This document shows, piece by piece, positions 27,900-37,172 of a DNA stretch of 64,000 bases. The stretch covers positions 1,054,001-1,118,000 of the forward strand of contig NZ_CP132985.1 of the NCBI RefSeq assembly GCF_003286595.3. The letters are read 5' to 3'. The translations under genes were made by a program, and so were the position numbers. Under the pieces are notes generated by a model. The model was not told the origin of the DNA and did not search any database. It saw only the letters and a list, made by a program, of their open reading frames with translations. The DNA is from Aerococcus mictus (GTDB taxonomy: Bacteria > Bacillota > Bacilli > Lactobacillales > Aerococcaceae). Numbering within the stretch: the first letter of the stretch is position 1; the number at the start of each line of letters is the position of its first letter.

Positions 27900-29816
27900 T
27901 TGCAAGATTACTTAGCTAAAAATTGGAGTAAAACATATGGCATCAAACAGTTACTTGATGAGGTATCTTTTTTAATTCGTGAAGGCGACCATATTGCCTT
28001 GATCGGCCCCAATGGATCAGGGAAGTCCACCTTATTAAAAATTTTAGCCGGTAAGGATCATCTGGATAGCGGAACGATTGAACATAGTAACGATTATTCC
28101 ATCGGTTTAGTTAGTCAAAATCCAGACTTAGATGATCAGCAAAGCCTCTTTGAAGCGGTATATTCTGGAGATAGTCCCTTAGTCAAAACAGTTAAAGCCT
28201 ATGAACAAGCGACACTGGCTCTGTCTCAAGATCCTAATGATGAAAAGAAACAAAAGGAATTTTCACATTGGGAAAGCGAAATGAATCGCTTAGATGCTTG
28301 GCAGTTAGATACAAACATTCAAACTATCCTTACTAAGTTGGAACTCAATGATCTCTATCAAAAGGTAGGGCATTTAAGCGGGGGCCAAAAACGCAGGTTG
28401 GGATTGGCTAAAGTATTAATTGATGAACCTGATCTTTTATTGTTGGATGAACCGACTAACCACATGGATTTTGAAATGGTCAAATGGCTGGAAAATTATA
28501 TTAATAATTATAAAAAATCAGTGGTTATTGTGACTCATGACCGTTACTTCCTGGATACGGTAGCCCAACGGGTATTTGCCTTAGATAGAGGGAAACTGAC
28601 TGAATACCAGGGAAATTACCAAGATTACTTGAACAAACGTGCCGTTGAGTTAGATGTTGAAGCCGCTAATCAAGCCAAGCAAAAGAAATTGTATAAGCAG
28701 GAACTGGCCTGGATGCGCCAAGGGGCTAAGGCCAGATCTACCAAGCAACAGGCCCGTATTAATCGTTTTAATGATCTTAAAGAAGATTTAAATCAGCACC
28801 GGTCTCTTCAAGGTTCCGTTCAACTAGACTTTGATCAAGAACGTTTAGGGAAAAAAGTTATTTCTCTAGAAGACGTTAGTGTGGGTTATGATAGCCGCCA
28901 GCCTTTACTTGAAGATATTAATTTACTAATCCAAAATCGGGACCGCATCGGTATTATTGGTGAAAATGGTGTCGGTAAGACCAGCTTACTAAATACCATT
29001 GCGGGAATAATCCCTCCTTTAAGCGGACAGATTGACATTGGACCTACTGTTAAGATTGCTTATTTCCAACAAGTTCCTACTGATTTACCAGAAAATAAGC
29101 GACTAATTAACTATATTAGTGAAGTTGCTGATGAAATTGTCTATGATGATGGACGTAAACTGTCAGCATCGCAAATGTTAGAAACTTTTTTATTTAACCG
29201 GGAAAGTCATGGACAGTTAATTGCTAAATTATCAGGTGGAGAAAAGAAACGTTTGTATCTTTTGCGCTTATTAATGGAACGGCCTAATGTCTTATTCCTA
29301 GACGAACCTACCAATGATTTAGATATTGATACTTTAACAGTCTTAGAGGATTACCTGGCTCAATTTCCGGGTGCGATGTTGACGGTTAGCCATGACCGCT
29401 ACTTTTTAGATAAAACGGTTGATAAATTATTAATTGTTCATAAGGACAAATCTTGTCAACTATTTTTTGGAAACTTCACGGACTATGAAAGGGAGCATAA
29501 AGAAAAAGCCAAAAGTGGCCATTCTCCAAAACAAAGTCAAGTCCAAAAAAGTGATGATCTACATAAAAGTAATGCTTCTGACACTAGTCAAAGTAGTAAG
29601 AAAAGAATGACCTATAAAGAAAAGCAAGATTGGCAAGTTATTGAGAGTCAAATCGATCAGTTAGAGACTGATATCCAAAGAATAGAAAATGATATGCTAG
29701 CAAATGGATCCGACTACGGAAAGTTATCTGAGCTGCAAAAAGAAAAAGAAAGCAAAGAAAATGATTTGCTAGAAAAAATGGAATATTGGGATTATTTGAG
29801 TGAATTGAAACCTTAA
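27900..29816 (+). CDS. ABC-F family ATPase (Uup-like)
   Basis: A 638-residue soluble protein with two ABC cassettes and no membrane segments. Walker A sites lie at about G36 (GPNGSGKST) and G354 (GENGVGKTS), and signatures are LSGGQKRRL and LSGGEKKRL, each followed by DEPTNxxD. A linker of about 80 residues joins them (the P-site tRNA interaction motif region), and a charged coiled coil ends the protein (about 570-635). The C-terminal coiled coil suggests the Uup type, which acts on ribosomes or DNA structures, rather than an antibiotic-resistance type. The start is TTG with AGAGGAG ahead. Confidence 0.9.
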   Translation: MQDYLAKNWSKTYGIKQLLDEVSFLIREGDHIALIGPNGSGKSTLLKILAGKDHLDSGTIEHSNDYSIGLVSQNPDLDDQQSLFEAVYSGDSPLVKTVKAYEQATLALSQDPNDEKKQKEFSHWESEMNRLDAWQLDTNIQTILTKLELNDLYQKVGHLSGGQKRRLGLAKVLIDEPDLLLLDEPTNHMDFEMVKWLENYINNYKKSVVIVTHDRYFLDTVAQRVFALDRGKLTEYQGNYQDYLNKRAVELDVEAANQAKQKKLYKQELAWMRQGAKARSTKQQARINRFNDLKEDLNQHRSLQGSVQLDFDQERLGKKVISLEDVSVGYDSRQPLLEDINLLIQNRDRIGIIGENGVGKTSLLNTIAGIIPPLSGQIDIGPTVKIAYFQQVPTDLPENKRLINYISEVADEIVYDDGRKLSASQMLETFLFNRESHGQLIAKLSGGEKKRLYLLRLLMERPNVLFLDEPTNDLDIDTLTVLEDYLAQFPGAMLTVSHDRYFLDKTVDKLLIVHKDKSCQLFFGNFTDYEREHKEKAKSGHSPKQSQVQKSDDLHKSNASDTSQSSKKRMTYKEKQDWQVIESQIDQLETDIQRIENDMLANGSDYGKLSELQKEKESKENDLLEKMEYWDYLSELKP

Positions 29817-29890
29817 GCTAAGATACGAAAATTTTGAGAGATACTCTGTGGTACTATGAAGCCTTAATATAATTATTGGAGGGAAAAGTA

Positions 29891-30832
29891 GTGAAGCAAT
29901 ATTTAGACTTGTTACAGACCATTTTAGAAAAGGGCCATGACAAGTCCGACCGTACTGGTGTTGGCACGCGTTCAATTTTTGGTTATCAGATGCGTTTTGA
30001 TTTAAGAGAAGGTTTTCCGATTTTGACGACTAAGAAGGTGGCCTTTGGACTGATAAAGAGTGAACTTCTATGGTTTTTAAGAGGAGATACCAATATTCGT
30101 TATTTATTAGAAAATAATAACCATATTTGGGATGAGTGGGCCTTTGAAAACTGGATAAACAGTGAGGACTATCAGGGCCCAGATATGACCAATTTTGGTT
30201 TGCGGGCAGAAAAGGATTCAGAATTTAAAGCCGAATATTTAAACGTTAAAGCAGACTTTTGTCAAAAGATTCTTAATGATGAAGACTTTGCTAAAGAATA
30301 TGGTGAATTAGGTAATGTCTATGGCAAACAATGGCGGGATTGGGAAACTCGTGATGGAGGTTCTATCGATCAAATTGCTAATATTCTAGAGCAGCTTAAA
30401 AATACCCCTGATTCTCGCCGGATTATCTTATCTGCCTGGAATCCAGAAGATATTCCTAATATGGCCCTGCCTCCCTGCCATACCTTAAGTCAATTTTACG
30501 TTAATGACGGCAAGCTTTCCTGCCAACTCTACCAAAGAAGTGGCGATGTCTTTTTAGGGGTTCCTTTTAACATTGCTTCCTATGCTTTATTAACTCATTT
30601 AATTGCCCGTGAAGTTGGCTTGGAAGTCGGAGACTTTGTTCATACTTTTGGTGATGTTCATATCTATAATAATCATTTCGACCAGGTAAAAGAACAATTA
30701 AGTCGTCAACCAGGTCAATTACCTCAGCTTGAAATAAAAAGTGATAAATCCATGTTTGACCTTGAAAAGGATGATATCGTATTGAATAATTATCACCCTC
30801 AGGCTCCGATAAAGGCTCCAGTGGCTGTATAG
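29891..30832 (+). CDS. thyA: Thymidylate synthase
   Basis: Methylates dUMP to dTMP using 5,10-methylene-THF, producing dihydrofolate. I choose GTG 29891 (GGAGGG site at 29879-29884), giving 313 residues. Key parts are the phosphate-binding arginine in [12 protein letters not shown], the catalytic cysteine C196 in [11 protein letters not shown], and the DVHIYNNH motif. It contains the longer insert after residue 80 seen in Lactobacillales ThyA. dfrA follows by 41 bases and recycles its product. Confidence 0.97.
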   Translation: MKQYLDLLQTILEKGHDKSDRTGVGTRSIFGYQMRFDLREGFPILTTKKVAFGLIKSELLWFLRGDTNIRYLLENNNHIWDEWAFENWINSEDYQGPDMTNFGLRAEKDSEFKAEYLNVKADFCQKILNDEDFAKEYGELGNVYGKQWRDWETRDGGSIDQIANILEQLKNTPDSRRIILSAWNPEDIPNMALPPCHTLSQFYVNDGKLSCQLYQRSGDVFLGVPFNIASYALLTHLIAREVGLEVGDFVHTFGDVHIYNNHFDQVKEQLSRQPGQLPQLEIKSDKSMFDLEKDDIVLNNYHPQAPIKAPVAV

Positions 30833-30873
30833 ATTTAGGCTGATTGAAAGTGTATGGATAAAAGGAGGCTATC

Positions 30874-31374
30874 ATGTTAATAGCTATATGGGCCCATGCG
30901 GCTAATGGTATTATAGGAAAAAATAACCAACTTCCTTGGCATATTAGCGAAGATATGAAATTTTTTAAGCAAGAAACCCTGCATAAGACTGTAGTTATGG
31001 GCCGAAAAACCTTCGAGTCGATGGGAAACCGCCCATTAAAAGAACGTAAAAATTACATTCTGACCCGTAAGAAAAGCTTGCCGGGGGTTAACGCTAATAA
31101 TGAGGATCAGGTTCAAATCATTAATCAGAAGGATGAGATTATCGAGCTAGCTAAAGACGAAGATGTTATGGTTATCGGAGGCGCAGAAATCTACCGCTTG
31201 TTCTGGCCTTATTTGGACGAGCTTCGGATTACTAATATCGCTGAAAATGTTGAGGGGGATACTAGCTTTAATCCTGATCTGAGTCAATTTAGGCGCTATG
31301 CGGTTGTTGACCAAGATCTTAATAGCGAATCGAATTATCATTACCAGTTCGAATTCTGGGAAAGAAAGAAATGA
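30874..31374 (+). CDS. dfrA: Dihydrofolate reductase
   Basis: A 166-residue NADPH-dependent enzyme regenerating tetrahydrofolate, and the target of trimethoprim. It shows the expected IWAHAANGIIGKNNQLPWHISEDMKFFK start with the catalytic acid at about 27, the GRKTFESMG cofactor loop, and VIGGAEIYRLF. It lies directly after thyA with an AGGAGG site, as in Bacillus and other Firmicutes, and ahead of ypmS. Confidence 0.97.
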   Translation: MLIAIWAHAANGIIGKNNQLPWHISEDMKFFKQETLHKTVVMGRKTFESMGNRPLKERKNYILTRKKSLPGVNANNEDQVQIINQKDEIIELAKDEDVMVIGGAEIYRLFWPYLDELRITNIAENVEGDTSFNPDLSQFRRYAVVDQDLNSESNYHYQFEFWERKK

Positions 31375-31392
31375 GACTAGGGAGGTTCTACG

Positions 31393-32025
31393 GTGGAGAA
31401 TAAAAAGAAGCAAAGAAATCCATGGAAAATTGCATTTCTAAGCTTGCTTACCTTTTTGGCGATTTTATTTGCTTCTGTATATTTTTATATCTATCAAAAT
31501 AGTCAAGCAAATACCTACCAAGACCAAGTCCAAGTAAATCAGCCCAAGAGTTCTGACCAGGCAATGGTTCCAGTTAAACTAGCGATGACTGTTGACCACT
31601 TGGTTCATCTTCTCAACCAAGAAGACCTGCCTTTTCTTTTGGAAAATAATCAGGACGCAATCGTTATTAAAGGAAAAATTCAGCTTTTAAACCAATTCCT
31701 TGCTTACACCTTAACTACTCGCCCTGAGATCCATTCCAGTGGCAATCTTAGTTTGAAAGTAGTTAATTTTTCAATACTATCCTTAGATCTTCCTTTAAAT
31801 CTCTTTTTACCCATTCTTTCCAAGATTATTCCTAGTGACCTGCCTTTAGCGATTGATACTGCATCAGAATCGATCATTATTTCTTTAAAAGAATTACTAG
31901 CTAAGGAAGGCATTGCCTTTGAAGTTGAAACAATCGATTTGACTAATGATCAAATTGTTTTACAATTAGCAATTCCTGAGCAGAAAATTAGCCAAATCTT
32001 AGACCAGTTGGGAGAGAAAGATTAA
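31393..32025 (+). CDS. ypmS: YpmS/DUF2140 family membrane-anchored protein
   Basis: A 210-residue protein with one N-terminal membrane segment (about 12-32) and an extracellular part with hydrophobic beta strands, matching the DUF2140 (YpmS) family in length and layout. Its function is unknown. The start is GTG 31393 after GGGAGG. It lies between dfrA and yozE, the same order as in many Lactobacillales, so the call rests on both sequence form and synteny. Confidence 0.8.
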   Translation: MENKKKQRNPWKIAFLSLLTFLAILFASVYFYIYQNSQANTYQDQVQVNQPKSSDQAMVPVKLAMTVDHLVHLLNQEDLPFLLENNQDAIVIKGKIQLLNQFLAYTLTTRPEIHSSGNLSLKVVNFSILSLDLPLNLFLPILSKIIPSDLPLAIDTASESIIISLKELLAKEGIAFEVETIDLTNDQIVLQLAIPEQKISQILDQLGEKD

Positions 32026-32026
32026 A

Positions 32027-32248
32027 GTGAAGCCATTTTATCAATATATTCAAAAACACCGCAATAGTAGTGGGACAAGTCAAGATCCCAAGAGCCAATT
32101 GGCTGAATTAATCTATCTTGATGGAGATTTCCCCAAAACTGCTACTGATTTTGCTAGTATTAGTGATTATATTGAGTTAAATAGTCGCTACTCTCAGTGG
32201 GTTTCTCAATTTGATGAATTGTGGCAAGCTTATCTCAACAATGACTAA
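32027..32248 (+). CDS. yozE: YozE/UPF0346 family small protein
   Basis: A 73-residue protein starting GTG 32027, one base after the ypmS stop. It carries the YozE_SAM_like pattern: FYQYIQKHRN near the start, LAELIYLDGDFPKTATDF in the middle and SEYIELN-like text (SDYIELNSRYSQWVSQFDELWQAYL) at the end. Function is unknown. The tight spacing points to one transcript from thyA onward. Confidence 0.88.
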   Translation: MKPFYQYIQKHRNSSGTSQDPKSQLAELIYLDGDFPKTATDFASISDYIELNSRYSQWVSQFDELWQAYLNND

Positions 32249-32266
32249 TGACTAGGAAGTGAAAAT

Positions 32267-33883
32267 ATGACGGATGAAAATAAAAAACCAGCAGATAATC
32301 AAGACAATAATGAAATAAATAAAGCAGAAGATGGTCAATCCTCCCATGCTTCAAAAGCTCAAGCAGACTCTGAAATAAAAGAGAAAATTTTGCTAGAGCA
32401 GGAAGAAAACACTGATGAGGCAAAGGCCGAGGGTCAATTTAGCACTAAACCCCCTTGGACGCGATTCTTATCAAGCTTATTAGTCATTGCTCTAACAGCC
32501 ATACTGACCTTTTTTGCCACCAATTATTTGACCACAGGACGATTGCCTTGGCAAATCCACGCCCAAAATACCATGTCTACCCAGGAAATTAGTAAGCTAC
32601 AAAAAACATTTTCATTAATTACTGATGGCTACATTGGTGATGTGAACCGTGAAAAATTAATCGATGGTGCCTTAAAAGGGATGACAGAAGCCGTTGATGA
32701 TCCCTATACGACATACTTGCATGGCGATGAATCTTCTCAATTAGATCAAACCATTGAGGCTAATTTTGAAGGCATTGGCGCGCAAATTACAGTAAGGGAT
32801 AATCAAATTGTGGTCATTAGCCCCATTAAGGGCAGCCCAGCTGAAATGGCAGGCATACAAACCGACGATATCATTAAAAGTGTTAACGGTGAATCCTTGG
32901 AAGGGAAAAACGCCCAAGAAGCGGCTAATATGATCCGAGGAGAAGCGGGAAGCCAGGTTCAACTAGTGATTGAACGTGGTGGCGACCAACAAGAGCTGTC
33001 CTTAACTCGAGCAGAGATTCCCTTGCAGACGGTCTATAGTCACAAAATTGAAGGCCATCCCGAAATTGGTCTCATTCAAATTTCTTCTTTCTCTGAACCT
33101 ACCGCTAAAGATGTCCAGGAAACGATTAAGAGTATGCGTGAAGAAGGCGTTAAGTCCTTTATCTTCGATGTTCGTGGCAATCCTGGGGGATTACTCAGTT
33201 CAGCAATTCAAATTTCAAATTACTTCTTAGCCGACGGAGATACTATTGTTCAAATTGAAGATAGCCAAGGCAATCGGAAGAAGATTCAAGCCGATAAAAG
33301 CAAGATGGGGGACTTTAAAATTGATGAACCCAGTGTCATCTTGATTGATAAGGGGAGTGCAAGTGCTTCTGAGATTCTAGCAGGTGCCTTACAGCAATCT
33401 GCCCATATTCCAGTCATTGGCAGTCAAAGTTTTGGTAAGGGTACCGTCCAAACAGTGGTCAAATTGGATGATAAGGACCAATTAAAAATAACTTATGCCC
33501 ATTGGCTAACTCCTGACGGTTCCTGGATTCATAAGCAAGGCATTAGTCCAGATATCGAAGCCCAATTACCAGATTACTCAGAACTTTCCTTAGTTGATGG
33601 CAGTCAAAATTACCAATTAGGGGAAGAATCTGATAAAATAAAAAATATCCAAGCGCAACTTGCCTTATTAGGCTATCTGGAATCTGATCAAGTACAAGGA
33701 AAATTTGATGAACAGACTCAGACAGCCCTGGGTGCTTTCCAAGCAGATCATGAGCTTGAAAAAACCGGTCAAGTGAATGATGAAACTGCGCAAGCCTTAA
33801 CTCGTGCGCTAAGAGACTATATTCTAGCCCACGATACCCAAAAAGATAAAGCTGTTGACTATTTACTTGAGCATGCACAATAG
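32267..33883 (+). CDS. S41-family C-terminal processing protease with PDZ and peptidoglycan-binding domains
   Basis: A 538-residue CtpA-type serine protease. A long polar cytosolic N-terminus (about 1-65) precedes one membrane segment (about 66-88). A PDZ domain (about 155-240) and the S41 protease domain follow. By spacing, the catalytic pair is S366 in KGSASASEILAGALQ and K391 in SFGKGTVQ. The C-terminal 80 residues form a PG_binding_1 domain (IQAQLALLGYL...FDEQTQTALGAFQ). It probably trims secreted or membrane proteins at the cell wall. The signal peptidase gene follows 17 bases later. Confidence 0.93.
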   Translation: MTDENKKPADNQDNNEINKAEDGQSSHASKAQADSEIKEKILLEQEENTDEAKAEGQFSTKPPWTRFLSSLLVIALTAILTFFATNYLTTGRLPWQIHAQNTMSTQEISKLQKTFSLITDGYIGDVNREKLIDGALKGMTEAVDDPYTTYLHGDESSQLDQTIEANFEGIGAQITVRDNQIVVISPIKGSPAEMAGIQTDDIIKSVNGESLEGKNAQEAANMIRGEAGSQVQLVIERGGDQQELSLTRAEIPLQTVYSHKIEGHPEIGLIQISSFSEPTAKDVQETIKSMREEGVKSFIFDVRGNPGGLLSSAIQISNYFLADGDTIVQIEDSQGNRKKIQADKSKMGDFKIDEPSVILIDKGSASASEILAGALQQSAHIPVIGSQSFGKGTVQTVVKLDDKDQLKITYAHWLTPDGSWIHKQGISPDIEAQLPDYSELSLVDGSQNYQLGEESDKIKNIQAQLALLGYLESDQVQGKFDEQTQTALGAFQADHELEKTGQVNDETAQALTRALRDYILAHDTQKDKAVDYLLEHAQ

Positions 33884-33900
33884 AAGAAGGTTTTAGATTA

Positions 33901-34428
33901 ATGAAGAAATTTCTTAGTGGTATTGGAGAAATCATTATTATTGTAGCGGTTGCCCTCCTACTCTATCTAGGGATTCGCCATTTCATCGGTTTTCAATTTA
34001 CTGTTAGAGGGGCCTCTATGAATCCCACAACGGAGGATGGCCAGCATCTCATCGTTAGCCGTCTGGGAGATGTGGATCGTTTTGATATCGTTGTATTAGA
34101 TGCTCCGGATAATAGCGGGGACAAATATATCAAAAGAGTTATAGGTATGCCAGGAGATAAGGTGGAATATCGTGATAATCAATTATATATTAATGACCAA
34201 GCCTATAATGAGCCTTATCTCAATGAATTAAAAGCCGAAAATCCCGGAAAATTAGTGACTGAGAATTTTACCATTGAAAAAGTTCCCGAAGATTCCTATT
34301 TTGTAATGGGAGATAATCGACCAGTTTCAAAGGATAGCCGTGCTTTTGGGCCAGTAGCTGGTGATCTCATTTACGGAGAAGTTAATTGGAGGATTTGGCC
34401 TTTTGATGAAGCTGGCCGAATTGAGTAA
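33901..34428 (+). CDS. lepB: Signal peptidase I
   Basis: A 175-residue membrane serine protease removing signal peptides from secreted proteins. One N-terminal membrane anchor (about 8-30) is followed by catalytic S39 in VRGASMNPT and K78 in YIKRVIGMPGD. The GDNR motif (MGDNRPVSKDSRAFGPV) lies near residue 140. This is the short Gram-positive type with a single anchor. It follows the CtpA-type gene closely and is followed by a terminator. Confidence 0.95.
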   Translation: MKKFLSGIGEIIIIVAVALLLYLGIRHFIGFQFTVRGASMNPTTEDGQHLIVSRLGDVDRFDIVVLDAPDNSGDKYIKRVIGMPGDKVEYRDNQLYINDQAYNEPYLNELKAENPGKLVTENFTIEKVPEDSYFVMGDNRPVSKDSRAFGPVAGDLIYGEVNWRIWPFDEAGRIE

Positions 34429-34448
34429 TAGAATAATTGAATGGATGA

Positions 34449-34482
34449 GAAGGCAGTTTCAAAGATGTAGCTGCCTTTTCTT
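34449..34482 (+). terminator. Weak terminator after signal peptidase gene
   Basis: AAGGCAG 34450-34456 pairs with CTGCCTT 34471-34477, followed by TTCTT. It is short and overlaps the start region of the next gene, so read-through is likely. Confidence 0.65.
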
Positions 34483-34500
34483 ATGAGGAAGGTGAAGAAA

Positions 34501-35382
34501 GTGAGCACAATACAATGGTTTCCTGGCCACATGGCCAAGGCTAAAAGACAAGTTCAAGAACAATTAAAGAGTGTGGATTGGGTAGTAGAAATTCGTGATG
34601 CCCGTATTCCCATTGCCAGTAAAAACCCTTTGATTGATCAAATTATTCAACAGAAAAAACATTTAATTGTCTTAAATAAAGCTGATTTAGCTGATCCGAT
34701 TCAAAATAAACTGTGGCTAAATTACTTAAGAAACAAAGATACCGATGCCATTGCTATCGACAGTAAAAATAATAAAGAAATTAAGAAGTTACGTCACTAC
34801 CTCTTGGAAGTAACTGATAGCGAGCGGCAAAAATGGCTAGACAAGGGCATGAAACAAAAAACGATACGTTTAATGGTACTAGGGATTCCCAACGTGGGTA
34901 AGTCTACCCTGATCAATCAACTGACCCATAAGAAAACAGCAAAAGTAGGGAATCGCCCTGGTGTTACTAAAGGACAGCAATGGGTACAAATTGATAAAGA
35001 TTTTTCCTTATTGGATACCCCTGGCATCCTCTGGCCTAAATTTGAAGACCCACTGGTGGGGATGAATCTCGCTCTGACAGGAGCTATTAAAGACACCCAT
35101 TACTATAGTGATGACATTGCCCTTTATGCCATGCAATTTATGATGGATTATTATATGGAAGACTTTTGTCAGTTCTTTAATTTATCAGAAGAGGAAGCCC
35201 AACCGCCTTATCCTGAATTAATGATGTCATTGACAAGTAAAATGGGAATGAAAGATGACTATGAGCGCTTTAGCGACTGGATAATTCGTGAATTTCGTAG
35301 TGGAAAAATTGCGCCAATGACCCTTGATCGTTATGAAGATTATCGACTGGAACAAGCTGAGAAAGGATCGGCTGATGACTAA
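34501..35382 (+). CDS. rbgA: Ribosome biogenesis GTPase RbgA (YlqF)
   Basis: A circularly permuted GTPase needed for late 50S assembly. I place the start at GTG 34501 because AGGAAGGTGA lies at 34485-34494, giving 293 residues; the ATG at 34483 lies upstream of that site. The NKADLAD (G4) motif precedes GIPNVGKST (G1), as expected for the permuted order, then DTPGILWP (G3). The opening IQWFPGHMAKA is the family signature. It overlaps rnhB by 8 bases. Confidence 0.96.
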   Translation: MSTIQWFPGHMAKAKRQVQEQLKSVDWVVEIRDARIPIASKNPLIDQIIQQKKHLIVLNKADLADPIQNKLWLNYLRNKDTDAIAIDSKNNKEIKKLRHYLLEVTDSERQKWLDKGMKQKTIRLMVLGIPNVGKSTLINQLTHKKTAKVGNRPGVTKGQQWVQIDKDFSLLDTPGILWPKFEDPLVGMNLALTGAIKDTHYYSDDIALYAMQFMMDYYMEDFCQFFNLSEEEAQPPYPELMMSLTSKMGMKDDYERFSDWIIREFRSGKIAPMTLDRYEDYRLEQAEKGSADD

Positions 35383-36151
35383 AGATAAGCTAACTGTACA
35401 AGCGATAAAAGACTACCTGAAACAGGACCTATCAGCCATTGATACTGACTTAGTGGCTAGCTGGCGATTAGACCAGCGACAGGGCGTTATCAAGGCTTTA
35501 AGCCAGTATGATCGTCGTTTGACTAAGGAGTCAGAGCGTCAAGAACATATACGTTATATGAACCAAATTGAAGCTGACTTACATGCTAAGGGCTTTCAAT
35601 ATATTGCCGGAGTAGACGAGGTCGGACGTGGTCCCTTAGCAGGGCCAGTGGTCACTGCCGCAGTCATTTTAAAGCCTAAGCGCCCCCTGTTTGATTTGCG
35701 CGATTCTAAACAACTTAGTCAAGTCCAACGGCAAAACTTAATTCCTCTGATTAAAGAAAATAGTGTCGCTATAGCTATCAATGTTCAAGATAATGAGGCT
35801 ATTGATCGCTACAATATTTTAAATGCCACCAAACGCTCAATGATGAATAGTATAAAGAAATTAAGTCCCCAAGCAGAATATGTTTTAATTGATGCTGTCG
35901 ATTTGTCCTTAGATATTCCTCATAGTAGTCTAATTAAGGGGGATGACCGGGTAAGCGCAATCGCTGCTGCTAGCATTATCGCTAAAGAATATCGTGACCA
36001 AATCATGCGTGATTATGCTAAGCAATATCCAGCTTATGGCTTCGACCGCAATGTCGGTTATGGAACCAAGGAACATCTTAAAGCAATAGAGACTTATGGC
36101 CCCTGTCCCATCCATCGGAGAAGTTTTGCACCAATTAAGGACTATTTCTAA
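35375..36151 (+). CDS. rnhB: Ribonuclease HII
   Basis: A 258-residue nuclease removing ribonucleotides from DNA. The first 65 residues form an N-terminal extension seen in Firmicute RnhB. The catalytic acids begin with GVDEVGRGPLAGPVV (about 75-89), and later acidic sites fall in the DA.D and KGD regions. The ATG at 35375 overlaps the rbgA stop and has GAAAGGA 8 bases upstream, so I prefer it to the ATG at 35324. The pair rbgA-rnhB is conserved. Confidence 0.95.
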   Translation: MTKDKLTVQAIKDYLKQDLSAIDTDLVASWRLDQRQGVIKALSQYDRRLTKESERQEHIRYMNQIEADLHAKGFQYIAGVDEVGRGPLAGPVVTAAVILKPKRPLFDLRDSKQLSQVQRQNLIPLIKENSVAIAINVQDNEAIDRYNILNATKRSMMNSIKKLSPQAEYVLIDAVDLSLDIPHSSLIKGDDRVSAIAAASIIAKEYRDQIMRDYAKQYPAYGFDRNVGYGTKEHLKAIETYGPCPIHRRSFAPIKDYF

Positions 36152-36200
36152 TGAAATTGTCATCCTTTTCCGGCTGAATAGGCTATGAAAGGGTGGTTAT

Positions 36201-37085
36201 ATGTATGATGAAAGGAATTATCATGGCGCTAGGCAAGTACTCATTCATTTAACGGAGTCTGCCATAGTGGGTTATGAGGACCGAGTCCAGGTGTTTAAAG
36301 GCTTATTAGAGAATCCTGATTATCAAGAGGTGCTGAGACATTATTTAAAAGGAAGAAAATATTATCCAAAACTCCTTCGCTTTTTGAGTCATAGACCTTG
36401 GTCTTTCTATCAAAACTATTATGAAAAAGAGAAAATTTTTCCCATCACTTACTTTGACCCTCAATACCCAGACCTTTTAAAAGAAAGTCATAAGCCGCCT
36501 TTGGTTTTATTTTGTCAAGGCAATATTGACTGGTTAAAAGCTGATTGTTTGTCTATAGTTGGGGCGAGAGATTGTAGTAACTATGCCCAAAAAGTTATTG
36601 ATAAGCTGATGCCAAATCTTGTTAACTCTTTAGTTATCGTGAGCGGTTTGGCTCGTGGCGTTGACAGCCTTGCCCACCGCTCCAGTATTCAAAATTCAGG
36701 AAGAACCATCGCTGTGATAGGGACCGGTCTAGCTAAGGTTTACCCTAAAGAACACCGCGCTTTGCAAGATTTTATTGCTAAAAATCACCTGCTGGTCTCT
36801 CCACTGCCTAGTTTTACCGGGGTAAAAAAGTGGCATTTCCCATATCGAAATGAAGTGATTGCGGGACTGTCTAGAGCCACCTGGGTTGTTGAAGCTAAGA
36901 AAAAATCGGGCAGTTTAATTACTGCTAACTATGCCTTACAGGCCAATCGCGAGGTTTTGGCTACTCCAGGTAATATTTTTAGTGTCCGTTCTCAAGGCAC
37001 TAATGCTTTAATTCAGGCAGGGGCCAAGCTGATTAGCGAAGCGGATGATATCTTAGAGACTTATCGTTATCCTTTTTTTATTTAA
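36201..37085 (+). CDS. dprA: DNA-processing protein DprA/Smf
   Basis: A 294-residue single-strand DNA-binding RecA loader used in natural transformation. The Rossmann-like DprA core shows SIVGARDCSNYA, VSGLARGVDSLAH and VIGTGLAKVYP, later VVEAKKKSGSLITANYALQ and TPGNIFS. It lacks a C-terminal winged helix and ends soon after the core, as in streptococcal DprA. Other competence genes are not in the window. It lies between rnhB and topA as is usual. Confidence 0.95.
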   Translation: MYDERNYHGARQVLIHLTESAIVGYEDRVQVFKGLLENPDYQEVLRHYLKGRKYYPKLLRFLSHRPWSFYQNYYEKEKIFPITYFDPQYPDLLKESHKPPLVLFCQGNIDWLKADCLSIVGARDCSNYAQKVIDKLMPNLVNSLVIVSGLARGVDSLAHRSSIQNSGRTIAVIGTGLAKVYPKEHRALQDFIAKNHLLVSPLPSFTGVKKWHFPYRNEVIAGLSRATWVVEAKKKSGSLITANYALQANREVLATPGNIFSVRSQGTNALIQAGAKLISEADDILETYRYPFFI

Positions 37086-37103
37086 CAGCTAAAAATCTTA
37101 TAT

Positions 37104-37132
37104 TTGACAAGGTTAAAAAATTCGCCTATGAT
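37104..37132 (+). promoter_or_regulatory. Consensus sigma-A promoter of topA
   Basis: TTGACA 37104-37109 and TATGAT 37127-37132 with an exact 17-base spacer, about 40 bases before topA. Confidence 0.85.
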
Positions 37133-37172
37133 ATGAAGCGTTTAAATCTCCCAAGAAGAGAGGAGCATATTA